Origin: Nomia melanderi
Lineage: Eukaryota; Arthropoda; Insecta; Hymenoptera; Halictidae
Length of the DNA: 64,000 nucleotides
Direction of reading: 5' to 3'
Assembly (NCBI RefSeq): GCF_051020985.1
Contig: NW_027475169.1
Coordinates: 434,001 to 498,000 of the forward strand
Part shown: piece by piece, positions 1 to 11,422 of the stretch
How positions within the stretch are numbered: the first letter of the stretch is position 1
Layout of the letters: each line of letters starts with the position of its first letter
Program-made: the position numbers and the translations under genes
Notes under the pieces: model-generated
The model's database searches: none
Told to the model about the DNA's origin: nothing
What the model saw: only the letters and a program-made list of their open reading frames with translations

Positions 1-172
1 TCTGTGCAGCGGGAACGACCTCGGACCACCAGGGGCCGAGAAAATCACAGTCTCATGGGGCCGGACACTCAGGGTCAGGGAAAAATCCAATATATATCTG
101 GTGATATCTTGGGTGCTATTAGAGATAGCGCAATAAACCAAAGTGAATTATCTGTAGGGGGCCCTGGCGCAT
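1..172. repeat. Left-edge unit, lacking its first 3 bases
   Basis: The window opens at unit position 4, in the TCTGTGCAGCGGG motif. The array therefore continues to the left of the window. The 3' half carries G-C-A-A at diagnostic positions 125/141/149/153 and T at 158, that is H1 with one H2 base. Confidence 0.95.
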
Positions 173-347
173 GAATGTGTGCAGCGGGAACGACCTCGGA
201 CTACCAGGGGCCGAGAAAACCACAGTCTCGTGGGGCCGGACACTCAGGGTCAGGGAAAAATCCAATATATATCTGGTGATATCTTGGGTGCTATTAGAGA
301 TAGCGCAATAAACCAAAGTGAATTATCTGCAGGAGGCCCTGGCGCAT
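173..347. repeat. First complete 175-bp unit (reference unit)
   Basis: This unit is used to anchor positions. It contains the dyad at unit 23-43 (195-215), a middle part of the CACAGTCTC type, the A-run and (AT)4 tract, GATATC, and an H1 3' half (AGAGATAG, AAACCAAAG, GTGAATTATCTGCAGG). Differences from the hand consensus include GAATGTGTG at the start, CTACC in place of CCACC inside the dyad, and TCTCGTGG in place of TCTCATGG. The next unit starts at 348. Confidence 0.93.
195..215. other. Dyad element of the unit (CTCGG ... CCGAG), representative copy
   Basis: Unit positions 23-43 form an interrupted inverted repeat. The 5-bp arms CTCGG and CCGAG lie symmetrically around one central base, and positions 29-30 and 36-37 (CC/GG) add two more pairs. 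Seven of ten symmetric positions are complementary in the common form. The arms are kept in most units across the window even where the centre changes. It could extrude as a small hairpin or be a binding site for a dimeric protein. That role is inference and no known protein site was recognised. Confidence 0.6.
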
Positions 348-3300
348 GAAGCTGTGCAGCGGGAACGACCTCGGACCACCAGGGGCCGAGACAACCACCG
401 TCTCATGGGGCCGGACACTGAGGGTCAGGGTAAAATCCAATATATATCTGGTGATATCTCGGGTGCTTATTACATATAGCGCAATAAATCAAAGTGCATT
501 GTCTGTAGGAGGCCCTGGCTCATGAATCTGTGCAGCGGGAACGACCTCAGACCACCAGGGGCCTAGAATACCACAGTCTCATGGGGCCGGACACTCAGGG
601 TCAGGGCAAAATCCAATATATATCTGGTGATATCTCGGGTGCTAATAGAGATAGCGTAATGAAACAAAGAGAATTATCTGCAGGGGCCCTGGCGCATGTA
701 TCTGTGCAGCGGGAACGACATAGGACCACCAGGGGCCGAGAAAACCACCGTCTTACTGCGCCGGACACTCAGGGTCAGGGGAAAATCCAATATATATCTG
801 GTGATATCTCGGGTGCTATTACAGATAGGGTAATATATCAAAGTGCATTGTCTGCAGGAGGCCCTGGTGCATGAATCTGTGCAGCGGGAACGACCTCGGT
901 CCACCAGGGGCCGAGAAAACCACCGTCTCATGGGGCTGGACATTCAGGGTCAGGGGAAAATTCAATATATATCTGGTGATATCTCGAGAGCTATTAGAGA
1001 TAGCGCAATAAACCAAAGTGAATTATCTGCAGGAGGCCCTGGCGCCTGAATCTGTGCAACGGGAACGACCTCGGACCACCAGGGGCCGAGAAAACCACCG
1101 TCTCATGGGGCTGAACACTCAGGGTCAGGGGAAAATCCAATATATATCTGGTGATATCTCGGGTGCTATTACAGATGCGGCAATAAATCAAAGTGCATTG
1201 TCTGTAGGAGGCCGTGGCGCATGAATCTGGGCAGCGGGAACGACCTCGGACCACCAGGGGCCGAGAAAACCACAGTCTCATGGGGCCGGACACTCAGGGT
1301 CAGGGAAAAATCCAATATATATCTGGTGATATCTTGGGTGCTATTAGAGATAACGCAATAAACCAAAGTGAATTATCTGCAGGAGGCCCTGGCGCATGAA
1401 TCTGTGCAGCGGGAACGACCTCGGACCACCAGGGGCCGAGACAACCACCGTCTCATGGGGCCGGACACTGAGGGTCATGGTAAAATCCAATATATATCTG
1501 GTGATATGTCGGGTGCTATTACAGATAGCGCAATAAATCAAAGTGCATTGTCTGTAGGAGGCCCTGATGCATGAATCTGTACAGCGGGAACGACCTCGGA
1601 ACACCAGGGGCCGAGAAAACCACAGTCTCATGGGGCCGGACACTCAGGGTCAGGGGAAAATCCAATATATATCTGGTGATATCTCTGGTGCTATTACAGA
1701 TAGCGCAATAAATCAAAGTGCATTGTCTGTAGGAGGCCCTGGCGCACGAATCTGTGCAGCGGGAACGACCTCGGACCACCAGGGGCCGAGAAAACCACAG
1801 TCTCATGCGGCCGGACACTCAGGGTCAGGGGAAAATCCAATATATATCTGGTGATATCTCGGGTGCTATTAGAGATAGCGCAATAAACCAAAGTGAATTA
1901 TCTGTAGGAGGCCCTGATGCATGAATCTGTGCAGCGGGAACGACCTCGGACCACCAGGGGCCGAGAAAATCACAGTCTCATGGGGCCGGACACTCAGGGT
2001 CAGGGAAAAATCCAATATATATCTGGTGATATCTTGGGTGCTATTAGAGATAGCGCAATAAACCAAAGTGAATTATCTGCAGGAGGCCCTGGCGCATGAA
2101 GCTGTGCAGCGGGATCGACCTCGGACCACCAGGGGCCGAGACAACCACCGTCTCATGGGGCCGGCCACTCAGGGTCAGTGAAAAATCCAATATATATCTG
2201 GTGATATCTCGGGTGCTATTACAGATAGGGCAATAAATCAAAGTGCATTGTCTGTAGGAGGCCCTGGCACATGAATCTGTGCAGCGGGAAAGACCTCGGA
2301 CCACCAGGGGCCGAGAAAACCACAGTCTCATGGGGCCGGACACTCAGGGTCAGGGGAAAATCCAATATATATCTGGCGATATCTCGGGTGCTATTAGAGA
2401 TAGCGCAATAAACCAAAGTGAGTTATCTGCAGGGGGCCCTGGCGCATGAATGTGTGCAGCGGGAACGACCTCGGACTACCAGGGGCCGAGAAAACCGCAG
2501 TCTCATGGGGCCGGACACTCAGGGTCAGGGAAAAATCCAATATATATCTGGTGATATTTCGGGTGCTATTAGAGATAGCACAATAAACCAAAGTGCATTA
2601 TCTGCAGGAGGCCCTGGTGCATGAATCTGTGCAGCGGGAACGACCTCGGACCACCAGGGGCCGAGAAAACCACAGTCTCATGGGGCTGGACACTCAGGGT
2701 GAGGGAAATATCCAATATATATCTGGTGATATCTCGGGTGGTATTACAGATAGCGCAATAAATCAAAGTGCATTGTCTGGAGGAGGCCCTGGCGCATGAA
2801 TCTGGGCAGCGGGAACGACCTCGGACCACCAGGGGCCGAGAAAACCACAGTCTCATGGGGCCGGACACTCAGGGTCAGGGGAAAATCCAATATATATCTG
2901 GTGATATCTCGGCTGCTATTACCGATAGCGCAATAAATCAAAGTGAATTATCTGCAGCAGGCCCTGGCGCATGAATCTGTGAAACGGGAACGACCTCGGA
3001 CCACCAGGGGCCGAGAAAACCACAGTCTCATGGGGCCGGACACTCAGGGTCAGGGGAAAATCCAATATATATCTGGTGATATCTCTGGTGCTATTACAGA
3101 TAGCGCAATAAATCAAAGTGCATTGTCTGTAGGAGGCCCTGGCGCACGAATCTGTGCAGCGGGAACGACCTCGGACCACCAGGGGCCGAGAAAACCACCG
3201 TCTCATGGGGCCGGACACTCAAGGTCAGTGAAAAATCCAATATATATCTGGTGATATCTCGGGTGCTATTACAGATAGCGCAATAAATCAAAGTGCATTG

Positions 3301-3723
3301 TCTGTAGGAGGCCCTGATGCATGAATCTGTGCAGCGGGAACGACCTCGGACCACCAGGGGCCGAGGAAACCACAGTCTCATGGGGCCGGACACTCAGGGT
3401 CAGGGGAAAATCCAATATATATCTGGTGATATCTCGGCTGCTATTAGAGATAGCGCAATAAACCAAAGTGAATTATCTGCAGGAGGCCCTGGCGCATGAA
3501 TGTGTGCAGCGGGAACGACCTCTGACCACCAGGGGCCGAGAAGACCACCGTCTCATGGGGCCGGCCACTCAGGGTCAGGGGAAAATCCAATATATATCTG
3601 GTGATATCTCGAGAGCTATTAGAGATAGCGCAATAAACCAAAGTGAATTATCTTCAGGTGGGCCTGGCGCATGAATGTGTGCAGCGGGAACGACCTCGGA
3701 CCACCAGGGGCCGAGAAAACCGC

Positions 3724-4029
3724 AGTCTCATGGGGCCGGACACTCAGGGTCAGGGAAAAATGCAATATATATCTGGTGATATGTCGGGTGCTATTACAGA
3801 TAGCGCAATAAATCAAAGTGCATTGTCTGGAGGAGGCCCTGGCGCATGAATCTGGGCAGCGGGAACGACCTCGGACCACCAGGGGCCGAGAAAACCACAG
3901 TCTCATGGGGCCGGACACTCAGGGTCAGGGGAAAATCCAATACATATCTGGTGATATCTCGGGTGCTATTAGATACAGCGCAATAAACCAAAGTGAATTA
4001 TCTGCAGGAGGCCCTGGCGCATGAATCTG
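3724..4029. repeat. Two-unit duplication, copy 1
   Basis: This block recurs at 4074-4381. Shared private variants are TGCAATATAT, GATATGTCGGG, TCTGGAGGAGG, GAATCTGGGCAG, AATACATATC and TTAGATACAGC. The only length difference is one extra AT in copy 2. Confidence 0.88.
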
Positions 4030-4073
4030 TGCAGCGGGCACGACCTCGGACCACCAGGGGCCTAGAAAACCAC

Positions 4074-4381
4074 AGTCTCATGGGGCCGGACACTCAGGGT
4101 CAGGGAAAAATGCAATATATATATCTGGTGATATGTCGGGTGCTATTACAGATAGCGCAATAAATCAAAGTGCATTGTCTGGAGGAGGCCCTGGCGCATG
4201 AATCTGGGCAGCGGGAACGACCTCGGACCACCAGGGGCCGAGAAAACCACAGTCTCATGGGGCCGGACACTCAGGGTCAGGGGAAAATCCAATACATATC
4301 TGGTGATATCTCGGGTGCTATTAGATACAGCGCAATAAACCAAAGTGAATTATCTGCAGGAGGCCCTGGCGCATGAATCTG
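4074..4381. repeat. Two-unit duplication, copy 2, with (AT)5 expansion
   Basis: Matches 3724-4029 but has five AT repeats at 4115-4124 instead of four, making that unit 177 bp. From here to 20391 the unit phase is shifted by +2. Confidence 0.88.
4115..4124. repeat. (AT)5 expansion of the unit's (AT)4 tract
   Basis: Reads GCAATATATATATCTGG. It is the only unit seen with five AT repeats and gives a 177-bp unit. Confidence 0.92.
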
Positions 4382-4533
4382 GGCAGCCGGAACGACCTCG
4401 GACCACCAGGGGCCGAGAAAACCACAGTCTAATGGGGCCGGGCACTCAGGGTCAGGGAAAAATCCAATATATATCTGGTGATATCTTGGGTGCTATTAGA
4501 GATAGCGTAATAAACCAAAGTGAATTATCTGCT

Positions 4534-5884
4534 GGAGGACCTGGCGCATGAATCTGTGCAGCGGGCACGACCTCGGACCACCAGGGGCCTAGAAAGCCAC
4601 AGTCTCATGGGGCCGGACTCTCAGGGTCAGGGGAAAATCCAATATATATCTGGTGATATCTCGGGTGCTATTAAACATAGCGCAATAAACCAAAGTGAAT
4701 TATCTGCAGGAGGCCCTGGCGCATGAATCTGTGCAACGGGAACGACCTCGGACCACCAGGGGCCGAGAAAACCACAATCTCATGGGGCCGGACACTCAGG
4801 GTCAGGGAAAAATCCAATATAAATCTGGTGATATCTTGGGTGCTATTAGAGATAGCGCAATAAACCAAAGTGAATTATCTGCAGGAGGCCCTGGCGCATG
4901 AATCTGTGCAGCGGGAACGACCTCGGACCACCAGGGGCCGAAAAAACCACCGTCCCATGGGGCTGAACACTCAGGGTCAGGGGAAAATCCAATATATATC
5001 TGGTGATATCTCGGGTGCTATTAGATACAGCGCAATATACCAAAGTGAATTATCTGCAGGAAGCCCTGTCGCATGAATCTGTGCAGAGGGAACGACCTCG
5101 GAGCACCATCGGCAGAGAAAACCACAGTCTCATGGGGTCGGACACTCAGGGTCAGGGAGAAATCCAATATATATCTGGTGATATCTCGGGTACTATTAGA
5201 GATAGCGCAGTAAACCAAAGTGAATTATCTGCAGGAGGGCCTGGCGCATGAATGTGTGCAGCGGGAACGACCTCGGACCACCAGGGGCCGAGAAAACCGC
5301 AGTCTCATGGGGCCGGACACTCAGGGTCAGGGAAAAATCCAATATATATCTGGTGATAGCTCGGGTGCTATTAGAGATAGCGCAATAAACCAATGTGCAT
5401 TATCTACAGGAGGCCCTGGCGCATGAATCTGTGCAGCAGGAACGCCCTCGGACCACCAGGGGCCGAGAAAACCACCGTCCCGAGGGGCCGGACACTTAGG
5501 GTCAGTGAAAAATCCAATATATATCTGGTGATATCTCGGGTGCTATTAGAGATAGCGCAATAAACCAAAGTGAATTATCTGCAGGAGGCCCTGGCGGATG
5601 AATCTGTGCTGCGGGAACGTCCTCGGACCACCAGGGTCCGAGAAAACGACAGTCTCATGGGGCCGGACACTCAGGGTCAGGGGAAAATCCAATATATATC
5701 TGGTGATATCTCGGGTGCTATTACAGATAGCGCAATAAATCAAAGTGCATTGTCTGTAGGAGGCCCTGGCGCATGAATCTGAGCAGCGGGAACGACCTCG
5801 GACCACCAGGGGCCGAGAAAACCACCGTCTCGTGGGGCCGGACACTCAGGGTCAGGGAAAAATGCAATATATATCTGGTGATAT
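4534..5884. repeat. Eight-unit block, copy A (1,400-bp spacing)
   Basis: Matches 5934-7284 at a constant offset of 1,400 bp. Private variants shared by both include TTAAACATAGCG, CCACAATCTC, AATATAAATCTGG, AAGCCCTGTCGC, CACCATCGGCAGAG, GGTACTATTAG, GATAGCTCGGG and GGATGAATCTGTGCTGCGGG. One short tract (4939-4970) disagrees between the copies while both flanks agree. Confidence 0.9.
5622..5642. other. Dyad variant with perfect 8-bp arms
   Basis: A G-to-T change at unit position 38 gives CTCGGACC ... GGTCCGAG, eight contiguous complementary pairs around a 5-base centre. The same AGGGTCCGAG form recurs in many units, for example near 7034, 8085, 8606, 10009, 10359, 10884, 12984, 14384, 14908, 15258, 15608 and 52526, together with their block-duplicated copies. 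Confidence 0.65.
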
Positions 5885-5933
5885 GTCGGGTGCTATTACA
5901 GATAGCGCAATAAATCAAAGTGCATTGTCTGGA

Positions 5934-7284
5934 GGAGGACCTGGCGCATGAATCTGGGCAGCGGGAACGACCTCGGACCACCAGGGGCCTAGAAAACCAC
6001 AGTCTCATGGGGCCGGACTCTCAGGGTCAGGGGAAAATCCAATATATATCTGGTGATATCTCGGGTGCTATTAAACATAGCGCAATAAACCAAAGTGAAT
6101 TATCTGCAGGAGGCCCTGGCGCATGAATCTGTGCAACGGGAACGACCTCGGACCACCAGGGGCCGAGAAAACCACAATCTCATGGGGCCGGACACTCAGG
6201 GTCAGGGAAAAATCCAATATAAATCTGGTGATATCTTGGGTGCTATTAGAGATAGCGCAATAAACCAAAGTGAATTATCTGCAGGAGGCCCTGGCGCATG
6301 AATCTGTGCAGCGGGAACGACCTCGGACCACCAGGGGCTGAGAAAACTACCGTCTCATGGGGCCTGACTGTCAGGGTCAGGGGAAAATCCAATATATATC
6401 TGGTGATATCTCGGGTGCTATTAGATACAGCGCAATATACCAAAGTGAATTATCTGCAGGAAGCCCTGTCGCATGAATCTGTGCAGAGGGAACGACCTCG
6501 GAGCACCATCGGCAGAGAAAACCACAGTCTCATGGGGTCGGACACTCAGGGTCAGGGAGAAATCCAATATATATCTGGTGATATCTCGGGTACTATTAGA
6601 GATAGCGCAGTAAACCAAAGTGAATTATCTGCAGGAGGGCCTGGCGCATGAATGTGTGCAGCGGGAACGACCTCGGACCACCAGGGGCCGAGAAAACCGC
6701 AGTCTCATGGGGCCGGACACTCAGGGTCAGGGAAAAATCCAATATATATCTGGTGATAGCTCGGGTGCTATTAGAGATAGCGCAATAAACCAATGTGCAT
6801 TATCTACAGGAGGCCCTGGCGCATGAATCTGTGCAGCAGGAACGCCCTCGGACCACCAGGGGCCGAGAAAACCACCGTCCCGAGGGGCCGGACACTTAGG
6901 GTCAGTGAAAAATCCAATATATATCTGGTGATATCTCGGGTGCTATTAGAGATAGCGCAATAAACCAAAGTGAATTATCTGCAGGAGGCCCTGGCGGATG
7001 AATCTGTGCTGCGGGAACGTCCTCGGACCACCAGGGTCCGAGAAAACGACAGTCTCATGGGGCCGGACACTCAGGGTCAGGGGAAAATCCAATATATATC
7101 TGGTGATATCTCGGGTGCTATTACAGATAGCGCAATAAATCAAAGTGCATTGTCTGTAGGAGGCCCTGGCGCATGAATCTGAGCAGCGGGAACGACCTCG
7201 GACCACCAGGGGCCGAGAAAACCACCGTCTCGTGGGGCCGGACACTCAGGGTCAGGGAAAAATGCAATATATATCTGGTGATAT
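5934..7284. repeat. Eight-unit block, copy B (1,400-bp spacing)
   Basis: Lies almost directly after copy A, so the pair reads as a tandem duplication of eight units. At 6339-6370 this copy reads GGCTGAGAAAACTACCG then GGCCTGACTG, whereas copy A reads differently at about nine positions within 32 bp. Confidence 0.9.
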
Positions 7285-7333
7285 CTCGGGTGCTATTACA
7301 GATAGCGCAATAAATCAAAGTGCATTGTCTGTA

Positions 7334-7688
7334 GGAGGCCCTGGCGCATGAATCTGTGCAACGGGAACGACCTCGGACCACCAGGGGCCAAAAAAACCAC
7401 CGTCTCATGGGGCCGGACACTCAGGGTCAGGGAAAAATCCAATATATATCTGGTGATATCTCGAGTGCTATTAGAGATAGCGCAATAAGCCAAAGGGAAT
7501 TATCTGCAGGAGGCCCTGGCGCATGCATCTGTGCAGCGGGAACGACTTCTGACCACCAGGGGCCGAAAAAACCACAGTCTCATGGGGCCGGACACTCAGG
7601 GTCAGGGAAAAATCCAATATATATCTGGTGATATCTCGGGTGCTATTAGAGATAGCGCAATAAACCAAAGTGAATTATCTGCAGGAGG
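7334..7688. repeat. Two-unit block, donor-like copy
   Basis: Recurs at 10484-10838 at 18 units' distance. Private marks are GGGGCCAAAAAAACC, CTCGAGTGC, AATAAGCCAAAGGG and GCATGCATCTG. One mismatch was seen (CGACTTCTG against CGACCTCTG). Confidence 0.87.
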
Positions 7689-8482
7689 ACCTGGCGCATG
7701 AATCTGTGCAACAGGAACGACCTCGGACCACCAGGGGCCGAGAAAACGACAGTCTCATGGGGCCGGACACTCAGGGTCAGGGGAAAATCCAATATATATC
7801 TGGTGATATCTCGGGTGCTATTATAGATAGCGCAATAAATCAAAGTGCATTGTCTGTAGGAGGCCCTGGCGCACGAATATGTGCAGCGGGAACGACCTCG
7901 GACCACCAGGGGCCGAGAACACCACCGTGTCATGGGGCCGGACACTCAGGGTCAGTGAAAAATCCAATATACATCTGGTGATATCTCGGGTGCTATTACA
8001 GATATCGCAATAAATCAAAGTGCATTGTCTGTAGGAGGCCCTGATGCATGAATCTGTGCAGCGGGAACGACCTCGGACCACCAGGGTCCGAGAAAATTAC
8101 AGTCTCATGGGGCCGGACACTCAGGGTCAGGGGAAAATCCAATATATATCTGGTGATATCTCGGGTGCTATTAGAGATAGCGCAATAAACCAAAGTGGAT
8201 TATCTGCAGGAGGCCCTGGCGCATGAATCAGTGCAGCGGGAGCGACCTCGGACCACCAGGGGCCTAGAAAACCACAGTCTCATGGGGCAGGACACTCAGG
8301 GTCAGGGGAAAATCCAATATATATCTGGTGATATCTCGGGTGCTATTACAGATAGCGCAATAAATCAAAGTGCATTGCCTGTAGGCGGCCCTGCCGGATG
8401 AATCTGTGCAGCAGGAACGCCCTCGGACCACCAGGGGCCGAGAAAACCACCGTCCCGAGGGGCCGGACACTTAGGGTCAGTG

Positions 8483-9106
8483 AAAAATCCAATATATATC
8501 TGGTGATATCTCGGGTGCTATTAGAGATAGCGCAATAAACCAAGGTGAATTATCTGCAGGAGGCCCTGGCGGATGAATCTGTGCTGCGGGAACGTCCTCG
8601 GACCACCAGGGTCCGAGAAAACGACAGTCTCATGGGGCCGGACACTCAGGGTCAGGGGAAAATCCAATATATATCTGGTGATATCTCGGGTGCTATTACA
8701 GATAGCGCAATAAATCAAAGTGCATTGTCTGTAGGGGGCCCTGGCGCATAAATGTGGCCAGCGGGAACGACCTCGGACCACCAGGGACCGAGAAAACCTC
8801 CGTCTCATGGGACCGGAAACTCAGGGTCAGGGGAAAATCCAATATTTATCTGGTGATATCTCGGGTGCTATTACAGATAGCGCAATAAATCAAAGTGCAT
8901 TGTCTGTAGGAGGCCCTGGCGCACGAATCTGTGCAGTGGGAACGACCTCGGACCACCCGGGGCCGAGACAACCACCGTCTCATGGGGCCGGACACTCAGG
9001 GTCAGGGAAAAATCCAATATACATCTGGTCATATCTTGGGTGCTATTAGAGATAGCGCAATAAACCAAAGTGAATTATCTGCAGGAGGCCCTGGCGCATG
9101 AATGTG
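8483..9106. repeat. 3.5-unit block, donor-like copy
   Basis: Recurs at 10758-11381 at 13 units' distance. Shared marks are GCATAAATGTGGCCAGC, CCAGGGACCGAG, GACCGGAAACTC, CAATATTTATCTGG, GTGCAGTGGG and CCACCCGGGG. Two mismatches were seen, at 8545 and 9030. Confidence 0.87.
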
Positions 9107-9585
9107 TGCAGCGGGAACGACCTCGGACCACCAGGGGCCGAGAAAACCGCAGTCTCATGGTGCTGGACACTCAGGGTCAGGGAAAAATCCAATATATATC
9201 TGGTGATATCTCGGGTGCTATTAGAGATAGCGCAATAAACCAAAGTGCATTATCTGCAGGAGGCCCTGGTGCATGAATCTGTGCAGCGGGAACGACCTCG
9301 GTCCACCAGGGGCCGAGAAAACCACCGTCTCATGGGGCTAGACACTCAGGGTGAGGGAAATATCCAATATATATCTGGTGATATCTCGGGTGCTATTACC
9401 GATAGCGCAATAAATCAAAGTGCATTGTCTGTAGGAGGCCGTGGCGCATGAATCTGGGCAGCGGGAACGACCTCTGACCACCAGGGGCCGAGAAGACCAC
9501 CGTCTCATGGGGCCGGCCACTCAGGGTCAGGGGAAAATCCAATATATATCTGGTGATATCTCGCGAGCTATTAGAGATAGCGCAA

Positions 9586-10360
9586 TAAACCAAAGTGAAT
9601 TATCTGCAGGAGGGCCTGGCGCATGAATGTGTGCAGCGGGAACGACCTCGGACCACCAGGGGCTGAGAAAACCGCAGTCTCATGGGGCCGGACACTCAGG
9701 GTCAGGGAAAAATCCAATATATATCTGGTGATAGCTCGGGTGCTATTAGAGATAGCGCAATAAACCAACGTGCATTATCTACAGGAGGCCCTGGCGCATG
9801 AATCTGTGCAGCAGGAACGCCCTCGGACCACCAGGGGCCGAGAAAACCACCGTCCCGAGGGGCCGGACACTTAGGGTCAGTGAAAAATCCAATATATATC
9901 TGGTGATATCTCGGGTGCTATTAGAGATAGCGCAATAAACCAAAGTGAATTATCTGCAGGAGGCCCTGGCGGATGAATCTGTGCTGCGGGAACGTCCTCG
10001 GACCACCAGGGTCCGAGAAAACGACAGTCTCATGGGGCCGGACACTCAGGGTCAGGGGAAAATCCAATATATATCTGGTGATATCTCGGGTGCTATTACA
10101 GATAGCGCAATAAATCAAAGTGCATTGTCTGTAGGAGGCCCTGGCGCATGAATCTGAGCAGCGGGAACGACCTCGGACCACCAGGGGCCGAGAAAACCAC
10201 CGTCTCGTGGGGCCGGACACTCAGGGTCAGGGAAAAATGCAATATATATCTGGTGATATGTCGGGTGCTATTACAGATAGCGCAATAAATCAAAGTGCAT
10301 TGTCTGGAGGAGGACCTGGCGCATTAATCTGGGCAGCGGGAACGACCTCGGACCACCAGG
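9586..10360. repeat. Third copy of part of the eight-unit block (25 units from copy A)
   Basis: Collinear with 5211-5985 at an offset of 4,375 bp, with about three or four mismatches seen (for example GGCTGAG for GGCCGAG near 9664, CCAACGTGC for CCAATGTGC near 9769, and GCATTAATC for GCATGAATC near 10325). It shares the private forms AGGGCCTGG, GATAGCTCGGG and GAGGACCTGGCGC. Confidence 0.88.
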
Positions 10361-10483
10361 GTCCGAGAAAATTACAGTCTCATGGGGCCGGACACTCAGG
10401 GTCAGGGAAAAATCCAATATATATCTGGTGATATCTTGGGTGCTATTAGAGATAGCGCAATAAACCAAAGTGAATTATCTGCA

Positions 10484-11381
10484 GGAGGCCCTGGCGCATG
10501 AATCTGTGCAACGGGAACGACCTCGGACCACCAGGGGCCAAAAAAACCACCGTCTCATGGGGCCGGACACTCAGGGTCAGGGAAAAATCCAATATATATC
10601 TGGTGATATCTCGAGTGCTATTAGAGATAGCGCAATAAGCCAAAGGGAATTATCTGCAGGAGGCCCTGGCGCATGCATCTGTGCAGCGGGAACGACCTCT
10701 GACCACCAGGGGCCGAAAAAACCACAGTCTCATGGGGCCGGACACTCAGGGTCAGGGAAAAATCCAATATATATCTGGTGATATCTCGGGTGCTATTAGA
10801 GATAGCGCAATAAACCAAAGTGAATTATCTGCAGGAGGCCCTGGCGGATGAATCTGTGCTGCGGGAACGTCCTCGGACCACCAGGGTCCGAGAAAACGAC
10901 AGTCTCATGGGGCCGGACACTCAGGGTCAGGGGAAAATCCAATATATATCTGGTGATATCTCGGGTGCTATTACAGATAGCGCAATAAATCAAAGTGCAT
11001 TGTCTGTAGGGGGCCCTGGCGCATAAATGTGGCCAGCGGGAACGACCTCGGACCACCAGGGACCGAGAAAACCTCCGTCTCATGGGACCGGAAACTCAGG
11101 GTCAGGGGAAAATCCAATATTTATCTGGTGATATCTCGGGTGCTATTACAGATAGCGCAATAAATCAAAGTGCATTGTCTGTAGGAGGCCCTGGCGCACG
11201 AATCTGTGCAGTGGGAACGACCTCGGACCACCCGGGGCCGAGACAACCACCGTCTCATGGGGCCGGACACTCAGGGTCAGGGAAAAATCCAATATACATC
11301 TGGTGATATCTTGGGTGCTATTAGAGATAGCGCAATAAACCAAAGTGAATTATCTGCAGGAGGCCCTGGCGCATGAATCTG
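10484..11381. repeat. Chimeric segment joining two upstream blocks
   Basis: Its left part (10484-10838) matches 7334-7688 and its right part (10758-11381) matches 8483-9106. In the upstream order these two blocks are separated by about 800 bp (7689-8482), so this copy skips that interval. It looks like the product of exchange between misaligned copies. Confidence 0.83.
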
Positions 11382-11422
11382 CGCAGCGCGAACGACCTCG
11401 GACCACCAGGGGCCGAGAAAAT

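Larger units (their letters stand above)
1..4533. repeat. Zone 1: mixed H1/H2 units with little block structure
   Basis: About 26 units. The 3' halves are mostly pure H1 or pure H2 with no strict alternation. The middle part is mainly CACAGTCTC or CACCGTCTC. A compensating pair of length changes lies near 467 (+1, GTGCTTATTAC) and 681-687 (-1, CAGGGGCCC). A two-unit duplication sits at the right end of the zone (3724-4029 and 4074-4381). No divergent cassette unit is present. Confidence 0.85.

Noticed and set aside
88..115. TATA-like element (CAATATATAT) as a promoter in each unit
   Set aside because: It is a fixed part of the satellite unit with no downstream gene. Transcription of the array is possible but nothing in the sequence demonstrates a promoter.
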